Positions 32,454 to 42,119 of a DNA stretch of 64,000 bases are shown here, in pieces. The first letter of the stretch is position 1. Every line of letters begins with the position of its first letter. Where the stretch lies: assembly GCA_964036045.1 (NCBI GenBank), contig OZ038391.1, forward strand, positions 43,039,621-43,103,620, written 5' to 3'. A program made the translations under genes and the position numbers. This DNA comes from Eutreptiella sp. 'Long Island Sound 2002' (taxonomy: Eukaryota; Euglenozoa; Euglenophyceae; Eutreptiales; Eutreptiaceae). The notes below the pieces were generated by a model that saw nothing but the letters and a program-made list of their open reading frames with translations, did no database searches and was not told the DNA's origin.

Positions 32454-32778
32454 GAAACTCGCTGAGGTCCTTGCCTGTGAACTCAGGCAGGTTCACCACG
32501 ATCTTGGAGGTGGCTATAGCCTTCGCCTCCTGAGACCTGCGTCCCTCAGGGCGTCGGGTCTTCTTCTTCTTCTTCTTCTTCTTCTTACCCCTTGGGTCCT
32601 CGGGGTCCTCCGGGTCATCGTCCTCCGAGGGCAAAGTAGAAGTCATCGACGGCGGCTCATCATCGGAGGGGTCTCCGCCTAGATCACTAGAGCCATAAGG
32701 CTCCACGTCCACCATTGCCCTTAAGGCTGTCAGCCCCAGCCGGTCCAGCTCGGCCCTCGTAGAGTTCGTCACGTGGCT
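32449..32778 (-). CDS. Ty3-1 Gag N-terminal segment
   Basis: In frame with the ORF above it (separated by TAG 32,781-32,779). It carries an acidic patch (PSEDDDPEDPEDP), a run of nine Lys and then SKIVVNLPEFTGKDLSEF, which is the start of the capsid fold. It stops at TGA 32,451-32,449 directly after TTT CGC. Moving +1 at that TTT gives AENF and the rest of the capsid, so the break lies inside one domain. Confidence 0.8.
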   Translation of the reverse strand, partial: SHVTNSTRAELDRLGLTALRAMVDVEPYGSSDLGGDPSDDEPPSMTSTLPSEDDDPEDPEDPRGKKKKKKKKKTRRPEGRRSQEAKAIATSKIVVNLPEFTGKDLSEFR

Positions 32779-33750
32779 CTAGGGCGGCTGGGCCGTTCTC
32801 GGTACGAAAGGACTTCTCGGTATAGGTGCAGGAGTCGGCGTCGGTCGGCTCCTCAGGCTCCCCAGGGTGTTTGTCAACCCTGCCGCCAGGTGGTTGGCCT
32901 GTACTCGGTGGGGTGACATTCCCACCGTGGTAGGTGACGCTTGGGGCGGGATCATCAGGGGCTCCAGTTTCTCTCGGATCTCTTGAGTGAGGTCGCCCAC
33001 GATTTTTGAAGTGGCTCCTCGGAGCACCTCGTTGATCTCCGACCGCGTCAGGGACCTGTTGGAGGATCTTCCCGATCCTCTACTCCTGCCACCAAGAGAT
33101 TCAGGTCCTCTCCTCAACCCACTCAAGGTTGCATACCCAGGTGCATACCCAGGAACATCCACATAGGTTCCAGTAGCGGGTAGTGGATGGGGATATTCAG
33201 CCGCATACCATCGCGGCGCAGAGCTGGAAGCCACCGGCTCACTGGCAGTAGTTGCCTCAGGGAGCGCAGTGGTAGGTGGGCCCATACCATAGGCGGGGTA
33301 GGGAGGCATGCCAGTAAAGCCTGTGCCCTCTGCCATAGGCGGGTTGGTTATGGGAGTGGATGTTGCAGCGGCTGGGTCTGGAATTGGGAGTGTCGTGGTT
33401 AAAGGAGAGGGTGATGCGTGGAGGCCAGAAGCGCTTGGTGCGCCTTCGAAGGTAGGGACATTCGTCAGGTCTTGCCCTTGCTCCTCTCCTTTGTCTGCTT
33501 CGTCTCCAGCATCCTTCTCGCTCTCTCTCTTCCTCTTCACAGGCTGAGTGACCACCTCTCCGACTGAGAGGGCCCTGAAGGCCGTCTGGAGTCCATCTAA
33601 CGAGTCCTCAGCCACTTCCACTGGCCCATGTAAGGGCTCCGAAGGTACAGCGCCGCTAGGTCGAGGTCCAGGTTCACCTGGTGCTGGCCTTGCCGGTGCC
33701 TCAGGCGCTGGCGCTGTCTTCGCGTCGGCGTCCTCCTTCCTTGTGTCCAT
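32779..33750 (-). CDS. Ty3-1 first ORF, Pro/Ala-rich, function unknown
   Basis: 323 codons from an ATG 100 bases after the 5' LTR, so it is the first frame on the genomic RNA. Low-complexity Pro/Ala/Gly stretches surround a nuclear-localisation-like KRKRESEKD and a helical segment SLTRSEINEVLRGA then IREKLEPLM. It ends at TAG 32,781-32,779, after which the same frame remains open into Gag. It may be a matrix-like N-terminal Gag extension. No named domain is visible. Confidence 0.7.
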   Translation of the reverse strand: MDTRKEDADAKTAPAPEAPARPAPGEPGPRPSGAVPSEPLHGPVEVAEDSLDGLQTAFRALSVGEVVTQPVKRKRESEKDAGDEADKGEEQGQDLTNVPTFEGAPSASGLHASPSPLTTTLPIPDPAAATSTPITNPPMAEGTGFTGMPPYPAYGMGPPTTALPEATTASEPVASSSAPRWYAAEYPHPLPATGTYVDVPGYAPGYATLSGLRRGPESLGGRSRGSGRSSNRSLTRSEINEVLRGATSKIVGDLTQEIREKLEPLMIPPQASPTTVGMSPHRVQANHLAAGLTNTLGSLRSRPTPTPAPIPRSPFVPRTAQPP

Positions 33751-33838
33751 CTTCGTTCGCCCTTCTGCTTATATGTGCCTGTACTCGGCGCACTGGATGT
33801 ACGGCGCGGGGTTGCTGCCGATGCACAGACACAGACTG

Positions 33839-33850
33839 CCTCTGCTACCA
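33839..33850 (-). other. Ty3-1 primer binding site (initiator tRNA-Met type)
   Basis: The sense strand reads tggtagcagagg immediately after the 5' LTR. These 12 bases are complementary to the 3' end of animal-type initiator tRNA-Met, as I recall it. The nested element at 48,545 begins with the same nine bases. Confidence 0.88.
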
Positions 33851-34636
33851 GAAACGTTTATAGTGGTTTCAACACTGTGTTTTTGTCTCTCCTGCTGCTT
33901 GCTGCTGGTGTAGGGTTTCCTGCTGCTTGTTTTTGGAGATGAAAAGCTTTTGTTTGCTGAAATACAGTAAATCCAGGATAGCCCAAGCCAGAGGTGTGCA
34001 AGGAGAAGAGAATCAGGATCAAAGCATGAAGGGCTGCAGTGTAAACAGTGAAAGATGAAAGGATATTCACAGAAACTGCAACTCAGGTCAAATCGGATTG
34101 CATATTCACAAAGATAGCTGAATTGTTTTGGAAAAGAGTTGGAAAACTGCCCCATGGTCACTCTATCTCCATAGTGCCATCTCAGGAGATGTGCACTCTT
34201 TGTTTTGGGTCCCATATGTGCTGAGGTGGCAGGGCATGTGGCGATGAGGTCACTGCCATGTCACATGGGATCTTCCTACTTAGCCAGGCTGACCACGAAG
34301 TGAACCCAGGACCTCTCAAAAAGAGGTGCCCAGCCCCCTAGGGTGCATACCACTAGGATAGCTAGGAATTCATGGAAAAACATAGATAAATTCATAGGCT
34401 CTGCCCTGGATATGTCAGTACTCAGTCAACTCAGGAAAAGATGATTTGCCTCACATTGAAAGGGGATTAAGGGGTCCACTCCATATCCTGATTGGGTGTT
34501 TGGTTCCATAGGTCAAAATGTGTTATCACCACTTTTGGTGGGACCAATACTAAGATAGAAATGCCTGGATGCTCAGTGCATCTCTAATACAACTAGTGTA
34601 TGCCTCAAAGCATTGGAAAGGCACTTTTTCTTACTC
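33851..34636 (-). repeat. Ty3-1 5' LTR (786 bp)
   Basis: Same length as 23,246-24,031 and nearly identical. The sense start gagtaagaaaaag follows the TTCAA duplication; the sense end abuts the primer site. Confidence 0.92.
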
Positions 34637-34641
34637 TTCAA
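34637..34641. repeat. Target site duplication TTCAA, right
   Basis: Identical to 23,241-23,245 and directly adjacent to the 5' LTR. Confidence 0.85.
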
Positions 34642-34677
34642 AAAGAGATTTGAGGTTTGAGGTTTGATTTTGCAGGT

Positions 34678-35220
34678 ACTAGACGCCTTTCGGCCCCGGG
34701 GGGCCACCTGCTTGGGCTAGGTGATATCCTCCCCACCGGGTCCTAGTGGGGGGCCCTTCATGACACACCTCCTGCTTGGTGGCGGAGTCCCCCGAGTTCA
34801 CGGGGCTCAGAGCCCTGTCCCTCCCCGGCTTCCCCATTTCGCCACTCCCCGGTCAGTGCATCGCTTAGTAGCCCCAGCTGCAGGCGCTTACCCACCGCGT
34901 CGCCCCCCTAATGTATGGTCGCCCGGGGTGCCGGCGCCGCCGGGCCCGTGCTACTGGCTTGTCGCCAGTGGGACCCCCTTGGGCTGGCGCGGAGGCTGCC
35001 CTAGCCGTGGGGCTGGTGCGTGGTGCGGTGCGCCACTACTGCCTTGGCGGGTGCAGTGCCCTTGTCCTGTGTGCGCGGCGCTCGCGGCCGGTTCTGGGGG
35101 GTTGGGGCCAGTGCCGGGTTTTGTGTCTTCCCCGTTTTCCCCTTCCCGCCCCGCGTTTCCCGCGCCGTGTGTGGCGGGCCGTCCCGTCCGGGTGTCCCTT
35201 ATCCTCGCTCGTTGGTACGC
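34678..35220 (+). repeat. GC-rich dispersed module (inverted copies in the 43-46 kb array)
   Basis: Starts tactagacgcctttcggccc and includes gtgatatcctcccca, ttcatgacacacctcctgc and cttccccatttcgcc. Reverse-complement copies lie at about 43,052-43,558, 44,247-44,758 and 45,443-45,954. Frames in all phases are open because stops are rare at this composition. I see no protein motif. Confidence 0.75.
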
Positions 35221-35527
35221 CATTCCATGCGGTCTGTGCGTTCCGCGGGCTCAGTCCGGTTGCCCTTCTGGTATTCCCCGCGTGTCCTTTGCGTGTTGTG
35301 CGCTCGCGCTCTCGCGGCGTCTGCGCCCCCCCCCCCCCTCCCTGGGTCGGTTTGGGGCGCGCACCTTCGCGTGGTCCCGGTGCTGGGCGCCAGTAGGACC
35401 GTTCCACGTTGTCCGTGCCCCTCCGCGTGTCCTGCCTCCGTCCCTTGCTCCGTTTGGTCTACTTGGGGGGGGGGGGGGGGCGGTCTCGTTCCCCCCTGCG
35501 TGGCTTGGGGTTGTGTGCGCCCCTTGT

Positions 35528-38235
35528 GGCAGCCCACAGCGCGCGCTCTTGCGAGCTGGCTTTGCGCGCTGTGGGGGCGGCATGAGGGCGCCCGGGAGGG
35601 GGCCCTTGTTGCCTGTGTGTGGGGCGTCCGGCGTCGGGCGCTCTCCCACCCCCGACCGCTCGTCCTTTGGGGCGTGGGGCCGGGGCCCACTAACCACTGG
35701 TTGTGGGTGCGGAGGGTGAGGGCTTGGGGACCCGTCACAAACCCACAGCGCGCGCTCTTGCGAGCTGGCTTTGTGCGCTCTGGGGGCGGCACGAGGGCGC
35801 CCGAAGTGGACGCCTCTTGCCTGGGTGTGGGGCGTCCAGGGTCGGGCGCTCTCCCACTCCCGACCGCTCGTCCTTTTGGGCGTGCTGCCGGGGCCCACTA
35901 CCTACTAGCTGTGGGTGCGGGGGGTGCGGGCGTGGGGTCCCGTCGCCAACCTCACAACGCGCGCTCTTGCGAGCTGGCTTTGTGCGCTGTGGGGGCGGCA
36001 TGAGGGCCCCCGGGAGGGGGCCCTTGTTGCCTGGGCGTGGGGCGTCCAGGGTCGGGCGCTCTCCCACCCCCGACCGCCCGTCCTTTGGGGCGTGCGGCCG
36101 GGGCCCACTACCCACTGGCTGTGGGTGGGGGGGGTGCAGGCAGGGGGAACCGTTACCAAACCCACAGCGCGCGCTCTTGCGAGCTGGCTTTGCGCGCTGT
36201 GGGGGCGGCACGTTGGCGCCCGGGGGGGGGGCGCCTCTTGCCTTGGTGTGGCGCGTCCGGGGTCGGGCATTCTCCGACCCCCGACCGCTCGTCCTTTGGG
36301 GCTTGCGGCCGGGGCCCACTACCCACTGGCTGTGGGTGCGGGGGGTGTGGGCGTGGGGACCCGTCACCAACCCCACAGCGCGCGCTCTTGCGAGCTGGCC
36401 TTCCGCCCTGTAGGGGCGGCATGCGGGCGCCCGGGATGGGGCCCTTGTTGCCCCTGCGTGGGGCGTCCAGGGTCGGGCGCTCTCCGACCCCCGACCGCCC
36501 GACCTTTGGGGCGTGCGGCCGGGGCCGACTACCCACTGGCTGTGGGTGGGGGGGGTGCAGGCACGGAAACCCGTCACCAAACCCACAGAGAGCGCTCTTG
36601 CGAGCTGGCTTTGCGCGCTGTGGGGGCGGCACGTGGGCGCCCGGGGGGGGGGGCGCCTCTTGCCTGGGTGTGGCGCGTCCGGGCCCGGGCGCTGTCCGAC
36701 CCCCGACCGCTCGTCGTTAGGGGCGTGCGGCCGGGGCCCACTACCCACTGGCTGTGGGTGCGGGGGGTGTGGGCGTGGGGACCTGTCACCAACCCCACAG
36801 CGCGCGCTCTTGCGAGCTGGCTTTGCGTGCTGTGGGGGCGGCACGAGGGCGCCCGGGGGGGGCGCCTCTTGCCTGGGTCTGGGGCGTCCGGGGTTGGGCG
36901 CTCTTCCATCCCCGACCGCCCGTCCTTTGGGGCGTGCGCCCGCGGCCCACTACCCACTGGCTGTGGGTGCGGGGGGTGTGGGCGTGGTGACCCGTCACCA
37001 ACCCACAGCGTGCGCTCTTGCGAGCTGGCTTTGCGCGCTGTGGGGGCGGCACAAGGGCGCCCGGGGGGAGCGCCTCTTGCCTGAGTGTGTGGCGTCCAGG
37101 GTCGGGCGCTCTCCCACCCCCGACCGCTCGTCCTTTTGGGCCTGCTGCCGGGGCCCACTACTCACTAGCTGTGGCTGCGGGGGGTGCGGGCGTGGGGACC
37201 CGTCATCAACCCCACAACGCGCGCTGTTGCGAGCTGGCTGTGCGTGCTGTGGGGGCGGCACCAGGGCGCCCGGGGGAGGCGCCACTTGCCTGGGTGTGGG
37301 GCGTCCGGGGTCGGGCGCTCTCCCATCCCCGGCCGCTCGTCCTTTGGGGCGAGCGGCCAGGACCCACTACCCACTGGCTGTGGTTGCGGAGGGTGCGGGC
37401 GTCGGGACCCGTCACCAACCCCACAGCGCGCGCTCTTGCGAGCTGGCTTTGCGTGCTGTGGGGGCGGCACGAGGGCGCCCGGGGGGGGCTCCACTTGCCA
37501 ACGTGTGGGGCGTCCGGGGTCGGGCACTCTCCCAGCTCCGACCGCTCGTCCTTTGGGGCATGCTGCCCGGGCCCACTACCCACTGGCTGTGGGTGCGGGG
37601 GATGCGAGCGTGGGGACCAGTGACCAAACCCACAGCGCGCGCTCTTGCGAGCTGGCTTTGCGTGCTGTGGGGGCGGCACGTGGGCGCCCGAGGGGGGCAT
37701 CTCTTGCCTGGGCGTGGGGCGTCCAGGGTCGGGCGCTCTCCCACCCCCGACCGCTCGTCCTTTGGGGCGTGCGGCCGGGGCCGACTACCCACTGGCTGTG
37801 GGTGCGGGGAATGCGGGTGTGGGGACTGTCACCAAACCCACAGCGCGCGCTCTTGCGTGCTGGCGGTGCGCGCTGTGGGGGCGGCACGAGGGCGCCCGGG
37901 GGGGGCGCCTCTTGCTTGGGTGTGGGGCGTCCGGGGTAGGGCGCTCTCCCACCCCCGACCGCTCGTCCTTTGGGGCGTGCGGCAGGGGCGCACTACCTAC
38001 TGGCTGTGGGTGCGGGGGGGTGCGGGCGTGGGGACCCGTCACCAACCCCACCGCGCGCGCTCTTGCGAGCTGGCTTTGTGCGCTGTGGGGGCGGCACGAG
38101 GGCGCCCGGGGGGGGCATCTCTTGCCTGGGTGTGGGGTGTCCGGGGTCGGGCGCTCTCCCAACCCCGACTGCTCGTCCTTTTGGGCGTGAGGCCGGGGCC
38201 CGCTCCCCACTGGCTGTGGGTGCGCCGTGCGGGCG
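35528..38235 (+). repeat. Minisatellite, 211-bp unit, about 13 copies
   Basis: gcgcgctcttgcgagctgg recurs at about 35,537, 35,748, 35,959, 36,169, 36,380, 36,591, 36,802, 37,010, 37,220, 37,427, 37,637, 37,846 and 38,057. The unit also holds gtgggggcggca, cgcccggg-type G runs, tcgggcgctctcccac and gtcctttggggcgtgcggcc. Because 211 is one more than a multiple of three, a frame that stays open reads the unit in all three phases in turn. The 300-600-codon frames on both strands are by-products. Confidence 0.92.
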
Positions 38236-40320
38236 TGGGGGCCCGGCTGTCCTTGGCACCTCCCGCCGTGCCGTGGTTTGTCGTGTGTTGTGCGCTCTTC
38301 CCGGGTTTGCGGCACCCGGTGGCCGTTGTGGCTTAGCACCTGTCGTCGTGCCGTGGTTGTGGCGAGCGGCGTGCCTCTCTGGCGTGCCTCGTGGCCCCGC
38401 GTTGGTGTGTCGCGCCTTGTCCGGTCAGGTCGCTCTCGCTGCTCCGGTCGGTTTTCCTGTCGCCATGGTGCCTTCCCCGGGCCCGGGGGCTGTCGCCCCC
38501 GGCTTTACTGGGTGGCCGCGCGGGGCACGTGGAGGCCGGCCGAGAACCAGGCTCGTTGTGCCTGCCGCTGACCCCTGCCGAGGCAAGGGCGCTGGGCGCG
38601 CTCCGCGCCTTCCCCTTTTGGGGCCCCGCGATGGGCTTGTCCCTGGCGGGTTCCTCCGGCTTCGGTCTTGGGCTGCGTGCGCTGCGGTGGTTGGGCATGT
38701 GTGGACCCAGTCACTGACGCGTCCGGTTTCCCGTACTGTCCGTCTTTCGACGTGGGACTCGGCCGGTGCACCAGGGCTGTTTCGCGTGGACGCCGACACG
38801 TCCTCTTTCGGGTCGGAGGACGCCACGCCTGGGTCCCGCGTGTGTGTGTGTGTGTGTGCTCTTCTTGGCCTGGTCGGGCGGGTCGGCCTCCCGGGCGCGT
38901 TTTGGTGCGTCTCACCTTGTCCTGTGGCCGATCTTGCTGCGCTCTTTGTTTGCTCGGCCTCCTCCGGGCTTGGGTTGCCCTGTTGGTGGTTGTTGTTGGG
39001 TTTTTTTTTTTCCCTTTCCCTCCTTGCGCCTCTGCTGTCTCCGGCGTTCTGTTTTTTCCGGCCCGGGCTGCCTTGGGCCTGGGCGTCTTGTAGTCCTCCC
39101 CCCCCCCCCTTTTTCTTCCCCTTTTCTTTGCGCCCCCTTGACTCTTGCGTTCGCTGGTTCCGGGCCCGGGGTGCCACGGCCCTTGGCACTCTGTGGTCCT
39201 TCCGCGTCGCCCTCCTCTTTGCTTTTTTTTCCTCGCCCTGCCCCCGCCCCCCTCCCTCGTTCTTTCTTTTTTTTTGTTTTTTCCTTTGCTTTTTCCGCTT
39301 CTGCCTTTTTGTGTTTCTTCTTGTTTTTTTTCCCTGCCCTGGTGTGCCGTTCTGCGGTTCTCGGGCTGGTTTGTATGTCCTGGGCTGTGGGGTGTGCTGG
39401 TGTGTGTTGCTGTGTCATTGGGTGCTCCCTGGTTGTGCCCGTTCTGTGTGAGTTGTTGCCTGTCGCGCTGCGGTGTGGTGGTGTGTTTTGTGTTGTGCCT
39501 GGTGCTGTGTGGGGTGCCTGTGTTGGGCTTGGCTCTTGATCTGCGCTGCTGCCCCCTGTCGCCGTCTCCTGGTCCCCTGTCATGGCCCATGGTTGTGTTC
39601 TGTCCTGGGGTGCGGTGCTGCGTTGCTCTGGTGTGCCGCCTCCCTTGCGGTGTGCTGCTGTGGTGCCGTGTTGTTTCTTTGGCACTGGCTGCACCGGTGT
39701 TGTGTGGGGTTGCCTGTGGTTGCTGGCTGTTCGCTGCTGGGTCTGGCTCCTTGCCGTTGTTTCCCGCTGGCGTGTGTTGTTGCGGGTGCTCCTGCCTGGC
39801 CGCGTGGCTTGCTGCCCTGCAGTGTGCTGTGGTTTGTTGTGGTGCCCCGCTCCCCTGTGCTGTGTCCTGTGTTCTGTGGTGCTTTGTTGCCGTGTGGTGC
39901 CGTGCTGTGGCGCCCTGCTGTCCATTTTCCCTTGTTGGTGGTGTTGGTTTGTGTCTTTTCCCTGTGTGTGCGCTGCTGTGTTGCGCTGTGCGTCTTGTTG
40001 TTCGGTGCCGGTTTGGCCTGCGCTGTTATTGGTGCCTCGTGCTGTGGCGTGTCGCTGCGAGTTGTGGTGTCCCCCTGGGCGTTCTGCGGTGTGGTGGTAC
40101 TGCTCTGGTGTGTCGGGGTGTTTTGCTGTGCCGTGCGTTGTCCTGTGGTGTCCTGCGCCCTGTCCTGTGTCCTGCGGTGCTGTGCTGCCTTGCGGTGTTC
40201 TGCTGGCTGGCTGTGCTGTGCGGTTATCTGCGCTGCTGGTGTTAGTTTTTCCTTTTGTCCTCTTTTCCTTTGCTAAAAACCCCTGCTGTTTTTCCGTGCC
40301 TTTGAAGAGTTTCTGAAAAC
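38236..40320. other. A-poor, strand-asymmetric tract; no gene supported
   Basis: The plus strand is made almost only of G, T and C, with adenine rare (tgctgtgctgccttgcggtg and similar). This leaves open frames of up to 489 codons on the minus strand with Thr/Gln/Arg/Lys-rich low-complexity content. The asymmetry stops abruptly near 40,280, where A-rich sequence begins. Confidence 0.6.
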
Positions 40321-40882
40321 CAAAAATTAAAATGTTTCTCCATAGAAAATCAAACACTACGCAACTCACGCACGCAGGCAAGCAGCAATACCAAGGTTAA
40401 ATTTCTGACTTACGTGTTGCCATGCGGCCGCAAAGATGGTGGTTTTGCTTGCAAGGGGTTGACTGGTTTTCCCTCAGGGCCGGTCGCCTAAGCTGACGAA
40501 AAGGAGTGAGGGGGAACGAGGGAGGGGAGGTAGGTGCATGGAGAAGAAAAGAAAAAGAGGGGAAGCAGGGCAAAGGGACGCGGCGGCTTAGAAAAACTTT
40601 CGAGTCGCGACGTGTTTCCCTTTGCGCCTACGGCTAGTTAGACGACGAGAGGGACGGCGTTAAGGTCCTACGCGCGTTACGGTGTTTACCGCGCTAACCA
40701 TGCACGTATCTCACGTCGAAGAAATTTTCGTCGCGTTTTTACGCGTTTCGCAGCGCGCTTTTTGGCCTAGGCGGTTTTTATGCTAGTTAGCTTTATTTTC
40801 AGCTATTCAGAAATTTTTGTCGTCGTGTTTTACCTATCTTTTTATTTAGTTCTGGGACAGGACCCCAGCGCGCGCGACACAA
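40321..40882. other. No gene recognised
   Basis: A purine-rich part (40,500-40,580) is followed by a CG-dinucleotide-rich, T-rich stretch (cgcgttacggtg, ttttacgcgtttcgcagcgc). The junction with the duplicated segment is near 40,883. Confidence 0.4.
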
Positions 40883-41683
40883 ACCGGGGATGTGCCCCGG
40901 AAGTGCCAGAGAAGTGCTCGTTGAAACATCGGGTCTCTTGCACACCATGCAGGGTTGCAATGGGTCCCCTCTCTGCAGACAGTTGCGGCAAGAACAGGTT
41001 TCTGCTTTGCCCACACTTGTGCTTGTTCCTTGTTTTTACCAAAGAAAACCTTGATGATTTTTTTCAATGCAAAATGAAGTCAACATAGAGATAAAGTACA
41101 GCAAGTCCAGGCACCGGATCAACGAAATCGGGATAAATCCTTCCACAATGAAAACATGTGTAACAAAGAGGGGCTGCACAAAAATAATGCAGGCTTAAAT
41201 ACAAAGTTTCGGTCAAATATGAACAAAACAACTGATTTTGTAAAGAAAACTGCCATCAGTCTGGCCACCAAGATAGTCCCAAGTACTTCATGTGCACCTT
41301 TTGACATGCAACAGAGTTGGTTAGGAGTCTGGGGCAAGTAGGTTGGGCCAGACACAGGATATGACCAAGCAACTGAATTCAGAATCAGTTGAAACGTAGG
41401 CCCACAATAAGTAGGAAGAACAAGGGAGTATAGGGGTTCTGAGGTGGGAGACCACTAGGCTTAACCAACAAGGCCCAAGGCATGAAGTGCCTATTTCATT
41501 TCCGTATAACCTCCATGAAGGAAGATACCTCCGCTCACTTGAGTGGTAGGGGTGAGCTTCGTCGGGGGCTAGAGTTTTAACCCCTTTTTTAGCTCTGTGC
41601 ATTTCCTCAATCACCGGGGTGCAGGGGGAAAAGGGTTTGAACCCTAGTTACTTTGAAAAGTGTACTTAAAGCTTCAAAAAGAG
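40883..41683 (+). repeat. Duplicated segment, copy 2 (partner 22,451-23,245)
   Basis: Near-identical to copy 1 up to aaagcttcaa. It then continues aaagag, which equals the six bases to the right of Ty3-1's right duplication. This could be the unoccupied form of the Ty3-1 target, although the match beyond TTCAA is only six A-rich bases. Confidence 0.8.
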
Positions 41684-41776
41684 TGATAAAAATGATTAAG
41701 TGTTAGTCTTCATAACTTCCCAAGGATTAGGGGGGGCTTGGCCTGGATCAAGTACCAGAAGAAAGACATGGTAGTG

Positions 41777-41793
41777 ACTTTTTCTTACTCCCC
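41777..41793 (-). repeat. LTR-end / polypurine-tract relic related to Ty3-1
   Basis: actttttcttactcccc is identical over 17 bases to the border between Ty3-1's 3' LTR and polypurine tract (24,019-24,035). It may mark the 3' LTR edge of Ty3-2, whose decayed body lies to the right. Confidence 0.45.
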
Positions 41794-42036
41794 TCTGGAG
41801 TACTAGTTGATCAAGCTAGTAGGACCAAAGAAAAAGGCTCAAATTAACCTGAAATTACCTCAGAAAATGCTTCAAACCAGCAAACGACACTCTCATCAGT
41901 TCATAGAAGCTTACCAAACTGCAGGTACCCTTGAAAAATAGTCTAAAATACCGCGAATGATGTCCCTTCAAAGGGCCATTCCTCAAAAGTCGCCAGCGTG
42001 CGGCGAGCACTTTTGGCAAAAATTTGGGGGTAGAGG

Positions 42037-42089
42037 GGATTGAACCCAGGACCTCCTCCCTAGAGTGTACATGGTTACCCACTAGGGTA
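42037..42089 (-). repeat. tRNA-like (A box / B box) element
   Basis: In minus sense, taccctagtgggtaacc is followed by gtcctgggttcaatccc, a perfect B box and good A box at tRNA-like spacing. The ends do not form an acceptor stem, so it is a tRNA-derived repeat, related to the sequence inside the Ty3-1 LTR. Confidence 0.5.
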
Positions 42090-42119
42090 TGGTCGAACGC
42101 TCTAATGCGGACGGCCATC

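Larger units (their letters stand above)
23246..34636 (-). mobile_element. Ty3-1: near-complete chromodomain Ty3/Gypsy LTR retrotransposon
   Basis: 11,391 bp between two TTCAA duplications. Sense is the minus strand, so the 5' LTR is at 33,851-34,636 and the 3' LTR at 23,246-24,031, both 786 bp. By eye they differ at about seven positions, so the insertion is fairly recent. Order in sense: LTR, primer site, N-terminal ORF, Gag, aspartic protease, RT, RNase H, integrase, chromodomain, about 2.27 kb noncoding, polypurine tract, LTR. The LTR ends are not TG...CA: sense begins gagtaag and ends ctttc, yet duplication, primer site and equal LTR length all fix these borders. Coding is broken by TAG 32,781-32,779, TGA 31,238-31,236, TGA 30,470-30,468 and two +1 shifts. 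Confidence 0.93.

Noticed and set aside
34721-35719. A 332-codon Pro/Gly/Cys-rich frame
   Set aside because: Composition-driven open frame over the GC module and the first 211-bp units; the module recurs inverted and frame-broken in the 43-46 kb array.
36513-38336. A 607-codon plus-strand frame rich in Gly, Arg, Trp
   Set aside because: It is the translation of the 211-bp repeat; similar frames exist on both strands with the same periodicity.
38912-40381. A 489-codon Gln/Thr/Arg-rich minus-strand frame
   Set aside because: It arises because the plus strand lacks adenine, so stop codons cannot form on the minus strand; it has no motif.
42005-42118. Functional tRNA gene on the minus strand
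   Set aside because: A and B boxes are good, but acceptor and anticodon stems do not pair, so I call it tRNA-derived repeat.
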